From positions 310,001-374,000 of the forward strand of contig CAWKAJ010000002.1 of NCBI GenBank assembly GCA_963847595.1: a DNA stretch of 64,000 bases, in the 5' to 3' direction. A model generated the notes under the pieces. The model was not told where the DNA came from. It did no database searches and saw only the letters and a list, made by a program, of their open reading frames with translations. Both the position numbers and the translations under genes were made by a program. Within the stretch, counting starts at the first letter, position 1. The number at the start of each line of letters is the position of its first letter. This DNA is from JACWAE01 sp963847595 (lineage in GTDB: Bacteria; Chloroflexota; Dehalococcoidia; SZUA-161). Below are positions 8,773 through 17,267 of the stretch, piece by piece.

Positions 8773-9078
8773 ATGCAGCATGAATTTGGCAGTGGTTCCC
8801 AGCAAAGGAAAGAGTTCATCAATAAGGTGGCTGAAAAGTTGGGTGTACCATCGGATAAGGTAGCAGCAGCCCTCCAAGAGGCCAGAAAAGAGAGACTTGA
8901 TCAGTCAGTTATCCAGAGAATTCAACAGGCTGTTCAGAATGGCTTCATTACTCAAGCTGAGGCTGACCAAATACGTGTGTGGTGGAAGAGCCGCCCTGAT
9001 GCCCTCAAGAAGCTCTGGTTAGGACGTATGCATGGTGGTCCATTAGGCAAGTGTGGAATAGAAGCGCCTCAGAAATAA
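8773..9078 (+). CDS. Small basic helical protein, unknown
   Basis: The 101-residue protein begins MQHEFGSGSQQRKEF. I chose the ATG at 8773 because a strong GGAGGTGG lies 6 nt upstream; earlier in-frame starts have nothing comparable. Residues 15-75 form amphipathic helices (EFINKVAEKLGVPSDKVAAA, then a second helix with ITQAEADQIRVWW). This resembles small YckD/DUF2680-like proteins with repeated helix-turn-helix-shaped segments. Location and function are unknown; no signal peptide is seen. Confidence 0.6.
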   Translation: MQHEFGSGSQQRKEFINKVAEKLGVPSDKVAAALQEARKERLDQSVIQRIQQAVQNGFITQAEADQIRVWWKSRPDALKKLWLGRMHGGPLGKCGIEAPQK

Positions 9079-9305
9079 CACTTGAGTGCTGTTCGGAATA
9101 GGTTGGTAGAGCTGCTGATCCTTATATGTTTTTGGGCTTTCACCGATCTCAAACGAACGAAACCTCTAAAGAGCAGCCCTTTTCGAGCTCTTGGCTTCGG
9201 GACAGATATGTGCTTCGGTGCAGACCTCCGCTTTTTTGGAGCGGCCGGTTTGTCGATGGTCTACAATTTTGTCAGTAGCTAACTGTTCAGCGAAAATGTC
9301 AGTCC

Positions 9306-9806
9306 ATGAAAGGATTGACATTGAGCACAAAGGAACAGACAAGGTTACAGATATTGAATGGTGTATTGGAGGGGCGCTGGTCCATGGTAGAGACTGCAGA
9401 GGTTCTGGGGGTGAGCGAGCGCCAGGGGTGGCGACTTCTAGCGGCGTATCGAAAGGAAGGCGCCGCCGCACTTGCCCATGGGAACCGCGGCCGTGTGCCA
9501 TGGAACGCCACGCCTGCAGCCATGCGGCAGCAGGTAGTGGCTATGGCCCAGGAGCGCTACACAGGGATCAATAATACTCACCTGGCAGAGCTGCTGGCGC
9601 AGCGGGAGGGGATAACGCTGTCCCATTCCACGGTGCGGCGATTCCTGGCAGGAGCCGGAGTACCCAGCCCCCGACACCGACGGCCACCGCGTCACCGATG
9701 CCGGCGCCAACGTATGCCCCAGGAAGGGATGCTGCTGCAACTGGATGGCAGCCATCACCCCTGGCTGGAGGACCGGGGGCCCGTGCTCACTGGAGTGAAC
9801 CCCTGA
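9306..9806 (+). pseudogene. ISNCY-type transposase, 5' fragment
   Basis: The N-terminal 160 or so residues of an ISNCY (IS1202-like) transposase are present: a helix-turn-helix (MVETAEVLGVSERQGWRLLAAYRKEG), a second DNA-binding segment (LAELLAQREGITLSHSTVRRFL) and the start of the catalytic region (LLQLDGSHHPWLEDRGP). The frame then runs into foreign sequence at about 9796 and stops after GVNP. The catalytic core is lost, so it is dead. The left end of the element is probably near 9275, where TTCAGCGAAAATGTCAG occurs. Confidence 0.8.
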
Positions 9807-9879
9807 AACTGGACACAATGGGTTAGGAAGGTTTGGCAGGGTGGAGTATCTTATAATGGAGGAGAGGAAGGACCCTGCC

Positions 9880-10230
9880 ATGAGAAACCAGAGGTCATTT
9901 AATGTAGAGTTCAAGCGCCAGGTAATTGAGGAGTTGCTTAGCGGTGAAAGCCGCCCCGCTCAGCTCTGTCGCCGTTACAACATCAGCTCGAGTCTGCTTT
10001 ACCACTGGAAGAGGCAATACAGCAAAGGTAAGTTCAATAATGAACCCACCGAGGAAGGTGTCCTGCGGGACAGGGTAGAGAAGCTGGAGCGGCTGGTGGG
10101 TAAGCTCACCCTGGAGAACGAGTTTCTAAAAAAGGGGCTGCAGCACAGTCTCAACCAGTCTCCAAGAGACGGGAAATCGTCCGCCGGTTCAAGCACGTTA
10201 TCAGGGATGTCCGGCAGGGGTGTGGACTGA
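9880..10230 (+). CDS. IS3-family transposase OrfA
   Basis: The 116-residue protein starts MRNQRSFNVEFKRQVIEELL and contains the HTH (PAQLCRRYNISSSLLYHWKRQY) followed by a leucine-zipper-like coiled coil (VEKLERLVGKLTLENEFLKK). GGAGGAGAGG lies about 15 nt before the ATG. A slippery AAAAAAG at 10128-10134 would give -1 frameshifting into OrfB, as is usual for the family. The partner is truncated, so transposition from this copy is not expected. Confidence 0.8.
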   Translation: MRNQRSFNVEFKRQVIEELLSGESRPAQLCRRYNISSSLLYHWKRQYSKGKFNNEPTEEGVLRDRVEKLERLVGKLTLENEFLKKGLQHSLNQSPRDGKSSAGSSTLSGMSGRGVD

Positions 10231-10275
10231 TGAAGCTGGCCAGGAGTAGTTTCTACTACAAGCCAAAGGGTAAGG
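10134..10275 (+). pseudogene. IS3 OrfB fragment
   Basis: After the slippery site the -1 frame reads KRREIVRRFKHVIRDV, GCGLMKLARSSFYYKPKG, the N-terminal start of IS3 OrfB. The DDE catalytic domain is missing because the sequence switches to a recombinase tail at about 10275. Confidence 0.75.
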
Positions 10276-10874
10276 ATGCCTGCGGCGCCAGATGCCTTCC
10301 AAAAGCTGGCCTCGAAAGCCTCATTATCGCACAAATCAAGGAAAAGGTGTTGACGCAAGAATGCTTAGAGCAGCTGGTAACATTGGTCAACGAAGAACTG
10401 GACTCTACTCACGGCGTGCTCAAGGATAAGCTGGACGTCATTGACGCTGAGTTGAACGATGTGAGAGCTCGGTTATCAAAACTGTACGATGCTCTGGAGA
10501 CGGGAAAACTTAGTCTGGACGACCTCGCGACCAGGATCAGGGAGCTAAAGTCAAGGCAGGACCAACTAAGTTCGGCAAGAGTTCAGGTAGAGGCTGGCCT
10601 GGTGTTACAAGGTGTGCAGCATGTGGATGGCAACTTGGTTAAGTCATATGCTCAAGATCTGCGAGGTCTGCTGGACGAGGCGGATTTCACCCAGAATAAG
10701 ACTTTCCTGCGCTCATTTATTAGGCGCATCGTGATAGACGGAAACGAAGCCAGAATTCACTATAACTTGCCCATGCCGCCAGATGGGAAGAGGACACATT
10801 CAATAGGAGTTCTGCCTATTGACACCTCTGGTGGGGAAGGGGGGACTCGAACCCCCATGGGTTACCCCACATGA
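10276..10874 (+). pseudogene. Large serine recombinase, C-terminal fragment
   Basis: In frame with the OrfB remnant, the sequence continues ACGARCLPKAGLESLIIAQI, then a long coiled coil (about 10400-10600), then FIRRIVIDGNEARIHYNLPM. This is the zinc-ribbon/coiled-coil end of a phage-type large serine recombinase. The catalytic and DNA-binding N-terminus is missing. The frame ends inside the antisense of tRNA-Leu (TSGGEGGTRTPMGYPT), which suggests that the tRNA 3' end was the integration site. Confidence 0.75.
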
Positions 10875-10913
10875 TCCTAAGTCATGCTCGTCTGCCAATT
10901 CCGACACTTCCCC
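10829..10913 (-). tRNA. tRNA-Leu (anticodon TAG)
   Basis: The minus strand folds as a class II tRNA: acceptor GGGGAAG/CTTCCCC (10907-10913 with 10833-10839), anticodon loop CTTAGGA giving TAG, a variable arm (GTGGGGTAACCCCAT), T arm GGGGGTTCGAGTCCCCC, discriminator A and an encoded CCA at 10829-10831. The 3' half overlaps the end of the recombinase remnant on the other strand. Confidence 0.92.
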
Positions 10914-10991
10914 ACGTTCAAAGTCAAGGCATATTATACCATTTTGCCTGGCGCTTTGCTCAGTTCAGCCTGATACTCACACAGCTCAAGT

Positions 10992-11019
10992 TTGTCTGTA
11001 TACCAATCTGTGTTAAAAT
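10992..11019 (+). promoter_or_regulatory. Promoter of the PAC2 gene (leaderless layout)
   Basis: TTGTCT (10992-10997), a 16-nt spacer and TAAAAT (11014-11019) lie only 6 nt before the ATG at 11026, with no ribosome site between. Transcription would begin at about the start codon. Confidence 0.5.
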
Positions 11020-11025
11020 GTATTT

Positions 11026-11913
11026 ATGAGATTGCGTGCATTTGAGCTTTACGAGCCTGTCCCCCAATTGAACGAGCCGCATGCCCTGGCTGTGCTCAAG
11101 CCCTGGATTGATGTGAGCAATGCGGGGACTCTGACCTTATCTCGGCTGGAGTCTCATCTAGGTGCCCTTCCCTTAGCCGAGATAGCCAGACCGGGCAATT
11201 TCTTCGACTTCACACGCTACCGTCCGACTCTGGAGATCAAAGAAGGCCGCCGCCAAGTTCAGATTCCCAATACAACTATCTCTTATGCCAAAATGCAGGA
11301 AGGTCACGACTTTATCTTCATGCACATCTTGGAGCCGCATATGCTGGCTGAGACATATATAGATTCCATACTCGATCTCCTCAAGAGGTTTGGAGTCAAA
11401 AGGTACTGCCTCATTGGAGCTATGTATGATATGGTCCCCTATACCCGACCGCTAATGGTCACAGGCTCAGCGAGCAACCTGAGGCTCCAAAAAGAGCTGG
11501 AGGTAGCGCACGTAGTATCCAGCGATTATCAGGGACCTACGACAATTGCTTATCTAATATCACAGCTAGGTCTTGAGATAGGAGTGGAGACTCTCAGCCT
11601 CATAGTGCACCTGGCGCAGTATCTCATGGTCGAGAACGATTACAGGGGCAAGAAAAGGCTGATGGAGGTACTCTCCGCTTTATACGATTTTCCGCTAGCC
11701 GAAGAGGATGCTGATAAAGCCAGAGAGCAGCAGGAGCAGGTCAGCCAGATCGCAGAACAGTTTATTCAACAGGAGCCAAGCTATAGGCTCATTCTGGACC
11801 AATTAGAAGCCTATTATGACTCGCGAGTCGGCCAGGCCCAGGAGGAAACGAAACTGTCACCTGAAGTCGAAAAATTCCTGCGTGACCTGGGCAGACGATT
11901 TAAACAAGGCTAA
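11026..11913 (+). CDS. PAC2 family protein
   Basis: The 295-residue protein fits the PAC2 (proteasome assembly chaperone 2-like) family of COG2047. It has an early region (ALAVLKPWIDVSNAGTLTLS), the EGHDFIFMHILEPH strand, and the central LLKRFGVKRYCLIGAMYDMVPYTRP motif, followed by the SSDYQGPTTIAYLI region. The C-terminal 60 or so residues are helical and charged. Related proteins in archaea and actinobacteria occur with ATP-grasp or proteasome genes. No such partner is seen here, so the role is unknown. It is preceded by a promoter that suggests leaderless translation. Confidence 0.75.
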   Translation: MRLRAFELYEPVPQLNEPHALAVLKPWIDVSNAGTLTLSRLESHLGALPLAEIARPGNFFDFTRYRPTLEIKEGRRQVQIPNTTISYAKMQEGHDFIFMHILEPHMLAETYIDSILDLLKRFGVKRYCLIGAMYDMVPYTRPLMVTGSASNLRLQKELEVAHVVSSDYQGPTTIAYLISQLGLEIGVETLSLIVHLAQYLMVENDYRGKKRLMEVLSALYDFPLAEEDADKAREQQEQVSQIAEQFIQQEPSYRLILDQLEAYYDSRVGQAQEETKLSPEVEKFLRDLGRRFKQG

Positions 11914-11953
11914 AAGGCTTCCCACTGCCGCGCCGCTACTATTCAACATTTCC

Positions 11954-13099
11954 TCATCGGAAGAAGATTCTGCCCAGCACAGGACTCGCAACAAAGACCG
12001 CTCCCTCAGGGCAGTTTTCCTGGCAGCAAAAGCAGCGGATACAGCGGTCATATTTGTACGTAGGCGACCTGGACTTATCCCCGGTGTGCCAGTCCACAGC
12101 TTTAGGCTCAACCGGACACATCTTGACGCAAACGCCACATTTGTTGCACTTGGCTTCGTCGATAACCGGCTTCTCGCATATCCGATTTTTGACGAAGCTC
12201 CTCACCCGACTACGGGTGCAGGGCGTCGGAGGAGTTCGAATCACTTCGAAACTCCGGTCAAGGAATGATTCTATGGCTTCGCCTACTATTTCGATATTTT
12301 CACTATGATATGTTCCCAGTCCTGCTTTCTCGCCTGGCTTTGATGTCGGCACAGCTTCAGGGTCAAGGTCAATGATTCTGCAAGCCGTGGCATCCATCGC
12401 AATTGGATCGCTGGATAGCAGCAAAACATTCATCTTTTTCGGTTTGCCGCCTCTTGGCCCGTTGCCCTCCATAGCCATGATGCCATCCATCACACACAGG
12501 CGTGGTTTGACCAGCGTGTTCAAATCAACCAGCATTGTGCAGAAATCATACGGGTCTGGTAACTTGACATGAAATTGGCCTTTAAGCAACCCGGGGATAC
12601 ATCCGAACTGGTTTTTCACCGCTCCCGTGAACCGGGGCAGAGGATGAGTCTTCAGTTTGGGAAGGCTCACCAGGCCGTCTGAGTCCAGGACGCCGTTAGC
12701 AATGACAAAGCTTTTTACCAGCAGCGCATCCTTATGACTTACCGTCCTGCCGGAATCAAAATCAGCCACGCTGAGCCCCAGCTCGTCGCCCACCTCTTTA
12801 AGGCCTGATTTTCTCATATTGGGTTCGCATTTCCCAAAGCTTGGCGAGTCGCCATAAGACACGCTGGCGCCTGCTTCTTTGAATAGTCGGCCCACAGCCT
12901 TGAACACAGCCGGGTGCGTGGTCACACTCTTCTCAGGCTTCGAGCCGATCAGCACATTCGGTTTCAGTACTATCTTTTCTCCGGGTTTTGCGAACTGAGC
13001 GATCCCTCCCAGAAGGTCGAGGCCGGACTTGATGGCTTCGTATACCTTCTCATCATCATATGTATCGCATCGTATCAAAGCGACTTTGCTTCTATCCAT
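11954..13099 (-). CDS. DUF362 protein with a C-terminal 2x[4Fe-4S] domain
   Basis: From the ATG at 13097-13099 the protein has 381 residues. Residues 1-290 form the DUF362 domain (VLKPNVLIGSKPEKSVTTHP, GDSPSF, SLPKLKTHPLPRFTGAVKNQFG, SSDPIAMDATACRIIDLDP). The end carries two ferredoxin motifs (KCNKCGVCVKMCP and RCIRCFCCQENCP). Such proteins are thought to be cytoplasmic redox or metallo-enzymes with no settled reaction. The frame is open further upstream to 13303, but GGAGGAA stands in front of MDRSKVALIRCD, so I chose that start. Confidence 0.8.
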   Translation of the reverse strand: MDRSKVALIRCDTYDDEKVYEAIKSGLDLLGGIAQFAKPGEKIVLKPNVLIGSKPEKSVTTHPAVFKAVGRLFKEAGASVSYGDSPSFGKCEPNMRKSGLKEVGDELGLSVADFDSGRTVSHKDALLVKSFVIANGVLDSDGLVSLPKLKTHPLPRFTGAVKNQFGCIPGLLKGQFHVKLPDPYDFCTMLVDLNTLVKPRLCVMDGIMAMEGNGPRGGKPKKMNVLLLSSDPIAMDATACRIIDLDPEAVPTSKPGEKAGLGTYHSENIEIVGEAIESFLDRSFEVIRTPPTPCTRSRVRSFVKNRICEKPVIDEAKCNKCGVCVKMCPVEPKAVDWHTGDKSRSPTYKYDRCIRCFCCQENCPEGAVFVASPVLGRIFFR

Positions 13100-13474
13100 G
13101 GCTTCTTGTTCCTCCGAACCCAGACCAGCTTTACCCCACAATTCCATTATAGCCACATGCAGCAGTAAAGAACAACAACAAGGAACTACTGAACCATCCC
13201 GTTTGAGACTTTTATCACATAACAAATCGGCATTTCGCACTATCATTTGAGTAGAGGCAGGAGAATTTGCGAAGGACACTTCCAGTTGAACTTCCGAGAG
13301 CAAAAGGCAGATGCCCCGGATGCATGAGGCCTGTCTACAGACGCGGCATCAGGCATTGGGGCCAGGTGTGGCATGAGAGTTGCCTCAGGAAATCCTGAAG
13401 ACCCTGAGAGCATTCACTCTGTAGCCAGCCTATGCTTCCCCAACAGCGCCCTTTAGTGTTTTATGCCGACTGAT

Positions 13475-13693
13475 TTACTGCCTGGTTTTTATGCCCCGGT
13501 CTCTCAGCTCATACAGGACAGCCCAGATAGCAAAGATGAAGGCTGCGATCGCTATCTGAACCCACTCAGCCGGGTCGGTAGCCAACCTGTGCTTGCTCAC
13601 GCTCGTCGCCACGCCTATGACCATGCACACTATGCCGACGAAGCCCGCCAGCCTGGACACCCAGAAGTACGACGTTGTGGGAACCCTTTCCAT
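13475..13693 (-). CDS. Small two-helix membrane protein
   Basis: 72 residues with two predicted helices (about 12-31 and 46-62) and a charged C-terminus (YELRDRGIKTRQ). A near-perfect AGGAGGTGA lies 5 nt before the ATG, which supports real translation. No family is recognised. It stands alone between the DUF362 gene and the gamma-glutamylcyclotransferase-like gene. Confidence 0.65.
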   Translation of the reverse strand: MERVPTTSYFWVSRLAGFVGIVCMVIGVATSVSKHRLATDPAEWVQIAIAAFIFAIWAVLYELRDRGIKTRQ

Positions 13694-13832
13694 AAGTTCA
13701 CCTCCTCAGGAAAGCAGAGCCTTCTGCAATCCCTCTAAAAGTCCTTGCATTAGTATAAATATCGCAATAGAATATCTCAACTGGCTGGAGCTTGACAAAT
13801 AGGTCTGGCTACCTGATTCCGGAGGCAGCGAA

Positions 13833-14234
13833 ATGTATTACTTTGCCTACGCATCGAATCTCAGTCACAAGCGTATGCTGCAGCTCTGCCCTGACTGCAA
13901 GCCCAAATTCACTGCCACCCTTCACAACTATAAACTGATATTCACCGGTTGGTCTAGAAAATGGCACGGCGGAGTTGCCACCATCAGGGCTTCCAGAGGC
14001 AGCAGGGTCATGGGAGGCGTCTATGAAATCTCTGAGAGATGCCTCAGGTCGCTCGATGGGCAGGAGGGATACCCCACAATCTACGATAGAATAAACGTTT
14101 CGGTAAAAACGAAGGATAGCGACCTTGTGCAGGCGGTAACCTACGTCAAGCGCGAGCAGTCGGAAGAGACCGCCCCTTCTGAGGAATACCTGGGGGTTAT
14201 CAGACAGGGCTACAAAGACTGGCAACTTGTCTGA
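13833..14234 (+). CDS. Gamma-glutamylcyclotransferase-like protein
   Basis: 133 residues with the GGCT/AIG2-like fold signature. The N-terminus MYYFAYASNLSHKRM corresponds to the YGSN substrate loop (here YASN). The middle holds YKLIFTG and GGVATIRA, then GGVYEIS, and LDGQEGYPTIYDR supplies the expected catalytic Glu. Family members release 5-oxoproline from gamma-glutamyl peptides or amines. A GGAGG site lies about 8 nt before the ATG. The substrate is not known, and the Gly-to-Ala change in the loop is a minor oddity. Confidence 0.8.
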   Translation: MYYFAYASNLSHKRMLQLCPDCKPKFTATLHNYKLIFTGWSRKWHGGVATIRASRGSRVMGGVYEISERCLRSLDGQEGYPTIYDRINVSVKTKDSDLVQAVTYVKREQSEETAPSEEYLGVIRQGYKDWQLV

Positions 14235-14315
14235 ATTAATAATTAAGAGTGGGAAACTGGAGATAACAGCGCCCCGTAGCACTTCATGCCGTCTCCCCGT
14301 GTATGCTGAATAACC

Positions 14316-14765
14316 TCAGTCTGATGTCTCGCTCTCGACAGACTCCCTTGACTCATCAGCTTCGTTTGCCCAGCAGTCCACTGTTATTATCACCGGGGAG
14401 AGTATTGCCGGATGCGGAGGAATTCCCAGGTGGTACCAGAATCCCGGCGGAGCCGTTGCCAGCTCCTTAAATTGTTCCCGCAACAGCTTTATGTGTCGGC
14501 GTACAGTCGCTCTCTCGTGTGGATCGGTGATTGCTCTATCGGCGACGCTGGCGTTGGACACCACGTACTTTACCCATAAGCCTTCACCAGAACATTTGGC
14601 GCTGTTAACGCAGGTCTCGCAATCTTCTTCCTTGCAGGGCACACACGCGGCAATACACCACTTGCCGTAAGAGATCAAACGAGGGAAATCTATCTCCAGA
14701 GTCGCACATCTCGCCCTTTTGTTCCCCCGCATTATGAATAGCCAGATAAGGCTCCAGTTGTGCAC
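14316..14765 (-). CDS. Cys-rich protein, unknown
   Basis: 149 residues from a GTG at 14763-14765, preceded by a G-rich stretch; an ATG 11 codons later (14732) is the alternative start. A cysteine cluster (WCIAACVPCKEEDCETCVNSAKC region, residues about 36-58) could bind metal. The second half has HIKLLREQF and PPGFWYHLGIPPHP. No known family comes to mind. The end is acidic and Ser-rich. It is unlikely to be a shadow frame because the opposite strand holds no gene here. Confidence 0.5.
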   Translation of the reverse strand: MHNWSLIWLFIMRGNKRARCATLEIDFPRLISYGKWCIAACVPCKEEDCETCVNSAKCSGEGLWVKYVVSNASVADRAITDPHERATVRRHIKLLREQFKELATAPPGFWYHLGIPPHPAILSPVIITVDCWANEADESRESVESETSD

Positions 14766-15039
14766 TGTTCCCCCCGTCCCCTCTTGTGCCTTTAATTACA
14801 TCTTACATCAAATTGTCAAGCCCGCAAGCCCGAGGTAAATTTACCATCGGGATTCCGGAATCTATTCCCTGGCTCTGCAAATTTACCATAACGTATAAAT
14901 ACTGTGGAGACTCTGTGGACAACTTCGTGGATAAAGCCATTGACAGGCAATGAGTACCCTAAGCTAGTATAGTCGCAGCCAAATATGCGGACTGTGTAGT
15001 CTCTTAGCTCAAAGCTCTTCTCTAGATTGTGAACACGAA

Positions 15040-15222
15040 ATGGATGCAGAGTGCGGACCAACCCGCCTCCCCGAATGCAAGAACGAAGCACACTACTGGG
15101 TACTTGATGGCAAGAACCTGGGTGTCTGCAAAAAGTGCGGCGCTACTAAACAGTTCAATGCCGAGAGGTGGGTCTGGCAAAGGCGCAAGGTTGTCATAAG
15201 CAAGGGTAAGGTAGCCGACTAG
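15040..15222 (+). CDS. Small zinc-binding protein
   Basis: 60 residues. The segment CKNEAHYWVLDGKNLGVCKK continues into CGAT, with C-x-x-C (CKKC) as one half of a zinc knuckle and C/H upstream (PECKNEAH) as the other. Small proteins of the form HYWxxx...G.CKxCGxxxxF are frequent in Chloroflexota genomes; their job is unknown. The C-terminus is basic (RRKVVISKGK), which suggests nucleic-acid contact, but that is inference. Confidence 0.55.
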   Translation: MDAECGPTRLPECKNEAHYWVLDGKNLGVCKKCGATKQFNAERWVWQRRKVVISKGKVAD

Positions 15223-15362
15223 CCTTATGCGACGCTGGCCAAGCTATCAACCGTGAGAGGCGTTCGCTATGCTTCGTTGGCTGGGCTAAGGGAAAACTTC
15301 GCTGAGTGAGCAACAGAAAATGTCTTGGTGGAGTTGACTACGCCTTCCCCAACTTGCCGTTC

Positions 15363-16031
15363 TTACTTTGCCTTCTTCAACAGAAGCAATACTCTCTGCT
15401 CACCATCACGCTTCGAAGGACGTAGAGGCGTATTATCCTTTACGAACTGACTCATAAGGTCGGACCCCAGCAGCTCCTCGTCTATTTCTATCGCCTCTTC
15501 TACCACGTCTATCTTCCTTAAATCGGGGATTATGGAAGTCTGCTTCTCCATAGCAGCAAAAATAGATGTCCCGCCGTCCGCAGTCCCCCACATCGATAAG
15601 ATGCGCAAATGAGCGAGTTGCTGCAGTGATAGACGCAGCTTTTCCAACTGAACGAAATCCACCGGCGGTATTATCACCAGCTCCACCCGCCGCTTATGAC
15701 CGGCTTTTCGCTTGTCCCCCTCCCCTTCCGCTTCCAGCGCCGTCCTTTCCATCATCAGGGCTTTCTTCTTAGCGTCTTCGATAATCTGTTGCGCCTTCTC
15801 TTCAGCCTGAGCCACTATCCTTGTTGCATCGGCCTCGGCTATCTTCACGGTCTCTCGGATGACCTGGCGGACCTTTTGTTCGAGTTCCCTGAATGCCTTG
15901 CTGCCTTCTTCGTTGGCTACCTTCCTGGCCTCCTCGATAGTCCTGTGCAGCTTCTGTTCGGCCTCTTCCAGCATCTTGAGTATCTCGGCCTCGGCATTCT
16001 TCGCCATTGCTGATGTTTTCTTATCTTCCAT
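15363..16031 (-). CDS. Coiled-coil protein, unknown
   Basis: 222 residues. The first half (about 1-105) is a continuous Ala/Glu/Lys-rich coiled coil (EAEILKMLEEAEQKLHRTIE, VIRETVKIAEADATRIVAQA) like the stalk of V/F-type ATPase E or b subunits. The second half is globular (RRVELVIIPPVDFVQLEKL, LRILSMWGTADGGTSIFAAM). GAGAGG precedes the ATG. No ATP synthase genes are nearby, so I treat it as a distinct coiled-coil protein of the DivIVA/stalk type rather than a synthase subunit. Confidence 0.65.
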   Translation of the reverse strand: MEDKKTSAMAKNAEAEILKMLEEAEQKLHRTIEEARKVANEEGSKAFRELEQKVRQVIRETVKIAEADATRIVAQAEEKAQQIIEDAKKKALMMERTALEAEGEGDKRKAGHKRRVELVIIPPVDFVQLEKLRLSLQQLAHLRILSMWGTADGGTSIFAAMEKQTSIIPDLRKIDVVEEAIEIDEELLGSDLMSQFVKDNTPLRPSKRDGEQRVLLLLKKAK

Positions 16032-16200
16032 GACCTCTCACCCGCGCGGTATTCCCCCGTACCGCTAGCAGTCTAACACCTTACCGACAGGCAAGCAACA
16101 CGGGATTCCCTAAAACAAGGCGCACACCGCTGTAGCGGTGTGCGCCAGACTTCCTCGCGATACCAATCTACTCAGTTCTGCCGCTTATTGCATACCAGCG

Positions 16201-16707
16201 CTAGGTTGTGCTGGCGATCAGATTCACCAGTACGTTGCTTCCCATCGTCCAGGCGCTCGTCTGGATTGCCGTAGCGCTGCCCACCATGAAGGTAACGGCC
16301 TTCCCATCATAGCTTATGCCTGTCGCCTTGGGTATCGTTATGGAATACGTGGAAGAACCGTTTACCGTTGCTGTTGTGGTGGTATACCCATATCCCGCTA
16401 CTATCACCGTTACCACAGTACCGTCAGCTACATTGGCCCCATTGAGTGTCACCGTGCCGTGGAAGCGGCAGGGCGGACCGCTCACATTGTCCGGTGCCGG
16501 TGGCGTCATCAGTGGCGTAGCCGTAGGCGCTACTGTTGGAGTAGGAGTAGGTGCTGCTGTAGGTGTGGGTGCTTCCGTGGGAGTTGGTGTCGGTGCCACC
16601 GTCGGTGTTGGCGTCGGCGTGGGAGCTGGACTACTCTTACAACCCAGAGCTCCGAAGGCAAGTACCAGCACCAACAATGGGATCAACACCACCGCTATCT
16701 TTCTCAT
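16201..16707 (-). CDS. Lipoprotein with a Thr-Pro linker
   Basis: 168 residues. The signal peptide ends in the lipobox LAFGALGC (Cys 23), so the mature protein should be lipid-anchored outside the membrane. Residues 27-70 are a low-complexity TPTP/APTPT linker, common in Chloroflexota surface proteins. The C-terminal domain (FHGTVTLNGANVADGTVVTV, then YSITIPK) resembles a carboxypeptidase-regulatory-like or CnaB-type beta sandwich. A perfect AAGGAGGT site lies 5 nt before the ATG. Binding partner unknown. Confidence 0.8.
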   Translation of the reverse strand: MRKIAVVLIPLLVLVLAFGALGCKSSPAPTPTPTPTVAPTPTPTEAPTPTAAPTPTPTVAPTATPLMTPPAPDNVSGPPCRFHGTVTLNGANVADGTVVTVIVAGYGYTTTTATVNGSSTYSITIPKATGISYDGKAVTFMVGSATAIQTSAWTMGSNVLVNLIASTT

Positions 16708-16794
16708 TTTACCTCCTTCTCTAAATAACGCCCCCGATTATACCACAGAAAAATCATGGTAGGAATAGTTATTTGGAGATAATTTTAGTTAATT

Positions 16795-17213
16795 GGGGAG
16801 TCCAGAGGGGCGTAGCCCCTCTGGCGGGGGTCTGGGGGTGTCCCCACAATTTCCCTATTCCCCCAATACTGGGGATACAGGTGTTGAACAGAACATCTGT
16901 AGACGTATTTGGGCAGAGTCCATTTTATAGCTATGCCGATTTACCAGGGGAGTGCAGAGGGGCGTAGCCCCTTTGCCGAGGGTCTGGGGATGTCCCCCAG
17001 TTTCCCAAGTCCCCCAAGATTGGGGGATATAGGGGTTGAACAGAACATCTGTAGACGTATTTGGGCAGAGTCCATTTTTATAGCTATACCGATTTACCAG
17101 GGGAGTGCAGAGGAGCAGAGCCCCTTTGCCGAGGGTCTGGGGGTGTCCCCCAGTTTCCCAAGTCCCCCAAAGATTGGGGGATAAAGGGGGTTGAACAGAG
17201 CGTTTGTAAACGC
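16795..17213 (+). repeat. Tandem array of the triple-hairpin repeat, 152-bp period
   Basis: Units start at 16795, 16947 and 17100 (the last is partial). Each contains GAGTGCAGAGGGGC...GCCCCT, GGGGGTGTCCCCC and CCCCCAA...TTGGGGG hairpins, then GGTTGAACAGA and a unit-specific spacer (ATCTGTAGACGTATTTGGGC). Between units 1 and 2 the spacers are nearly identical. The array sits between the lipoprotein and the zinc-ribbon/PH-like gene. Confidence 0.9.
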
Positions 17214-17228
17214 TCCTGCAATTGCTTA

Positions 17229-17257
17229 TTGACATACCATCTCTTTGATTGTATCTT
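17229..17257 (+). promoter_or_regulatory. Promoter of the zinc-ribbon/PH-like gene
   Basis: TTGACA (17229-17234), a 17-nt spacer and TATCTT (17252-17257) lie 10 nt before the ATG at 17268. This predicts an almost leaderless mRNA, and no ribosome site is present. Confidence 0.55.
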
Positions 17258-17267
17258 GTGTCCTGAG

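Larger units (their letters stand above)
9796..10275 (+). mobile_element. IS3-family element, 3'-truncated
   Basis: The left end is the TGAACCCCTGAAACTGGACA sequence at 9796, a typical IS3-family terminus. OrfA is intact, but only the first part of OrfB remains before the sequence changes to a serine recombinase at about 10275. The element interrupts the ISNCY transposase. Confidence 0.7.

Noticed and set aside
14816..15091. 91-residue minus-strand frame
   Set aside because: Overlaps the better-supported small zinc-binding gene at 15040 and has no motif.
17061..17267. N-terminal extension of the zinc-ribbon protein through the repeat array
   Set aside because: The extension translates repeat DNA, has no domain signal, and a promoter lies just before the ATG at 17268.
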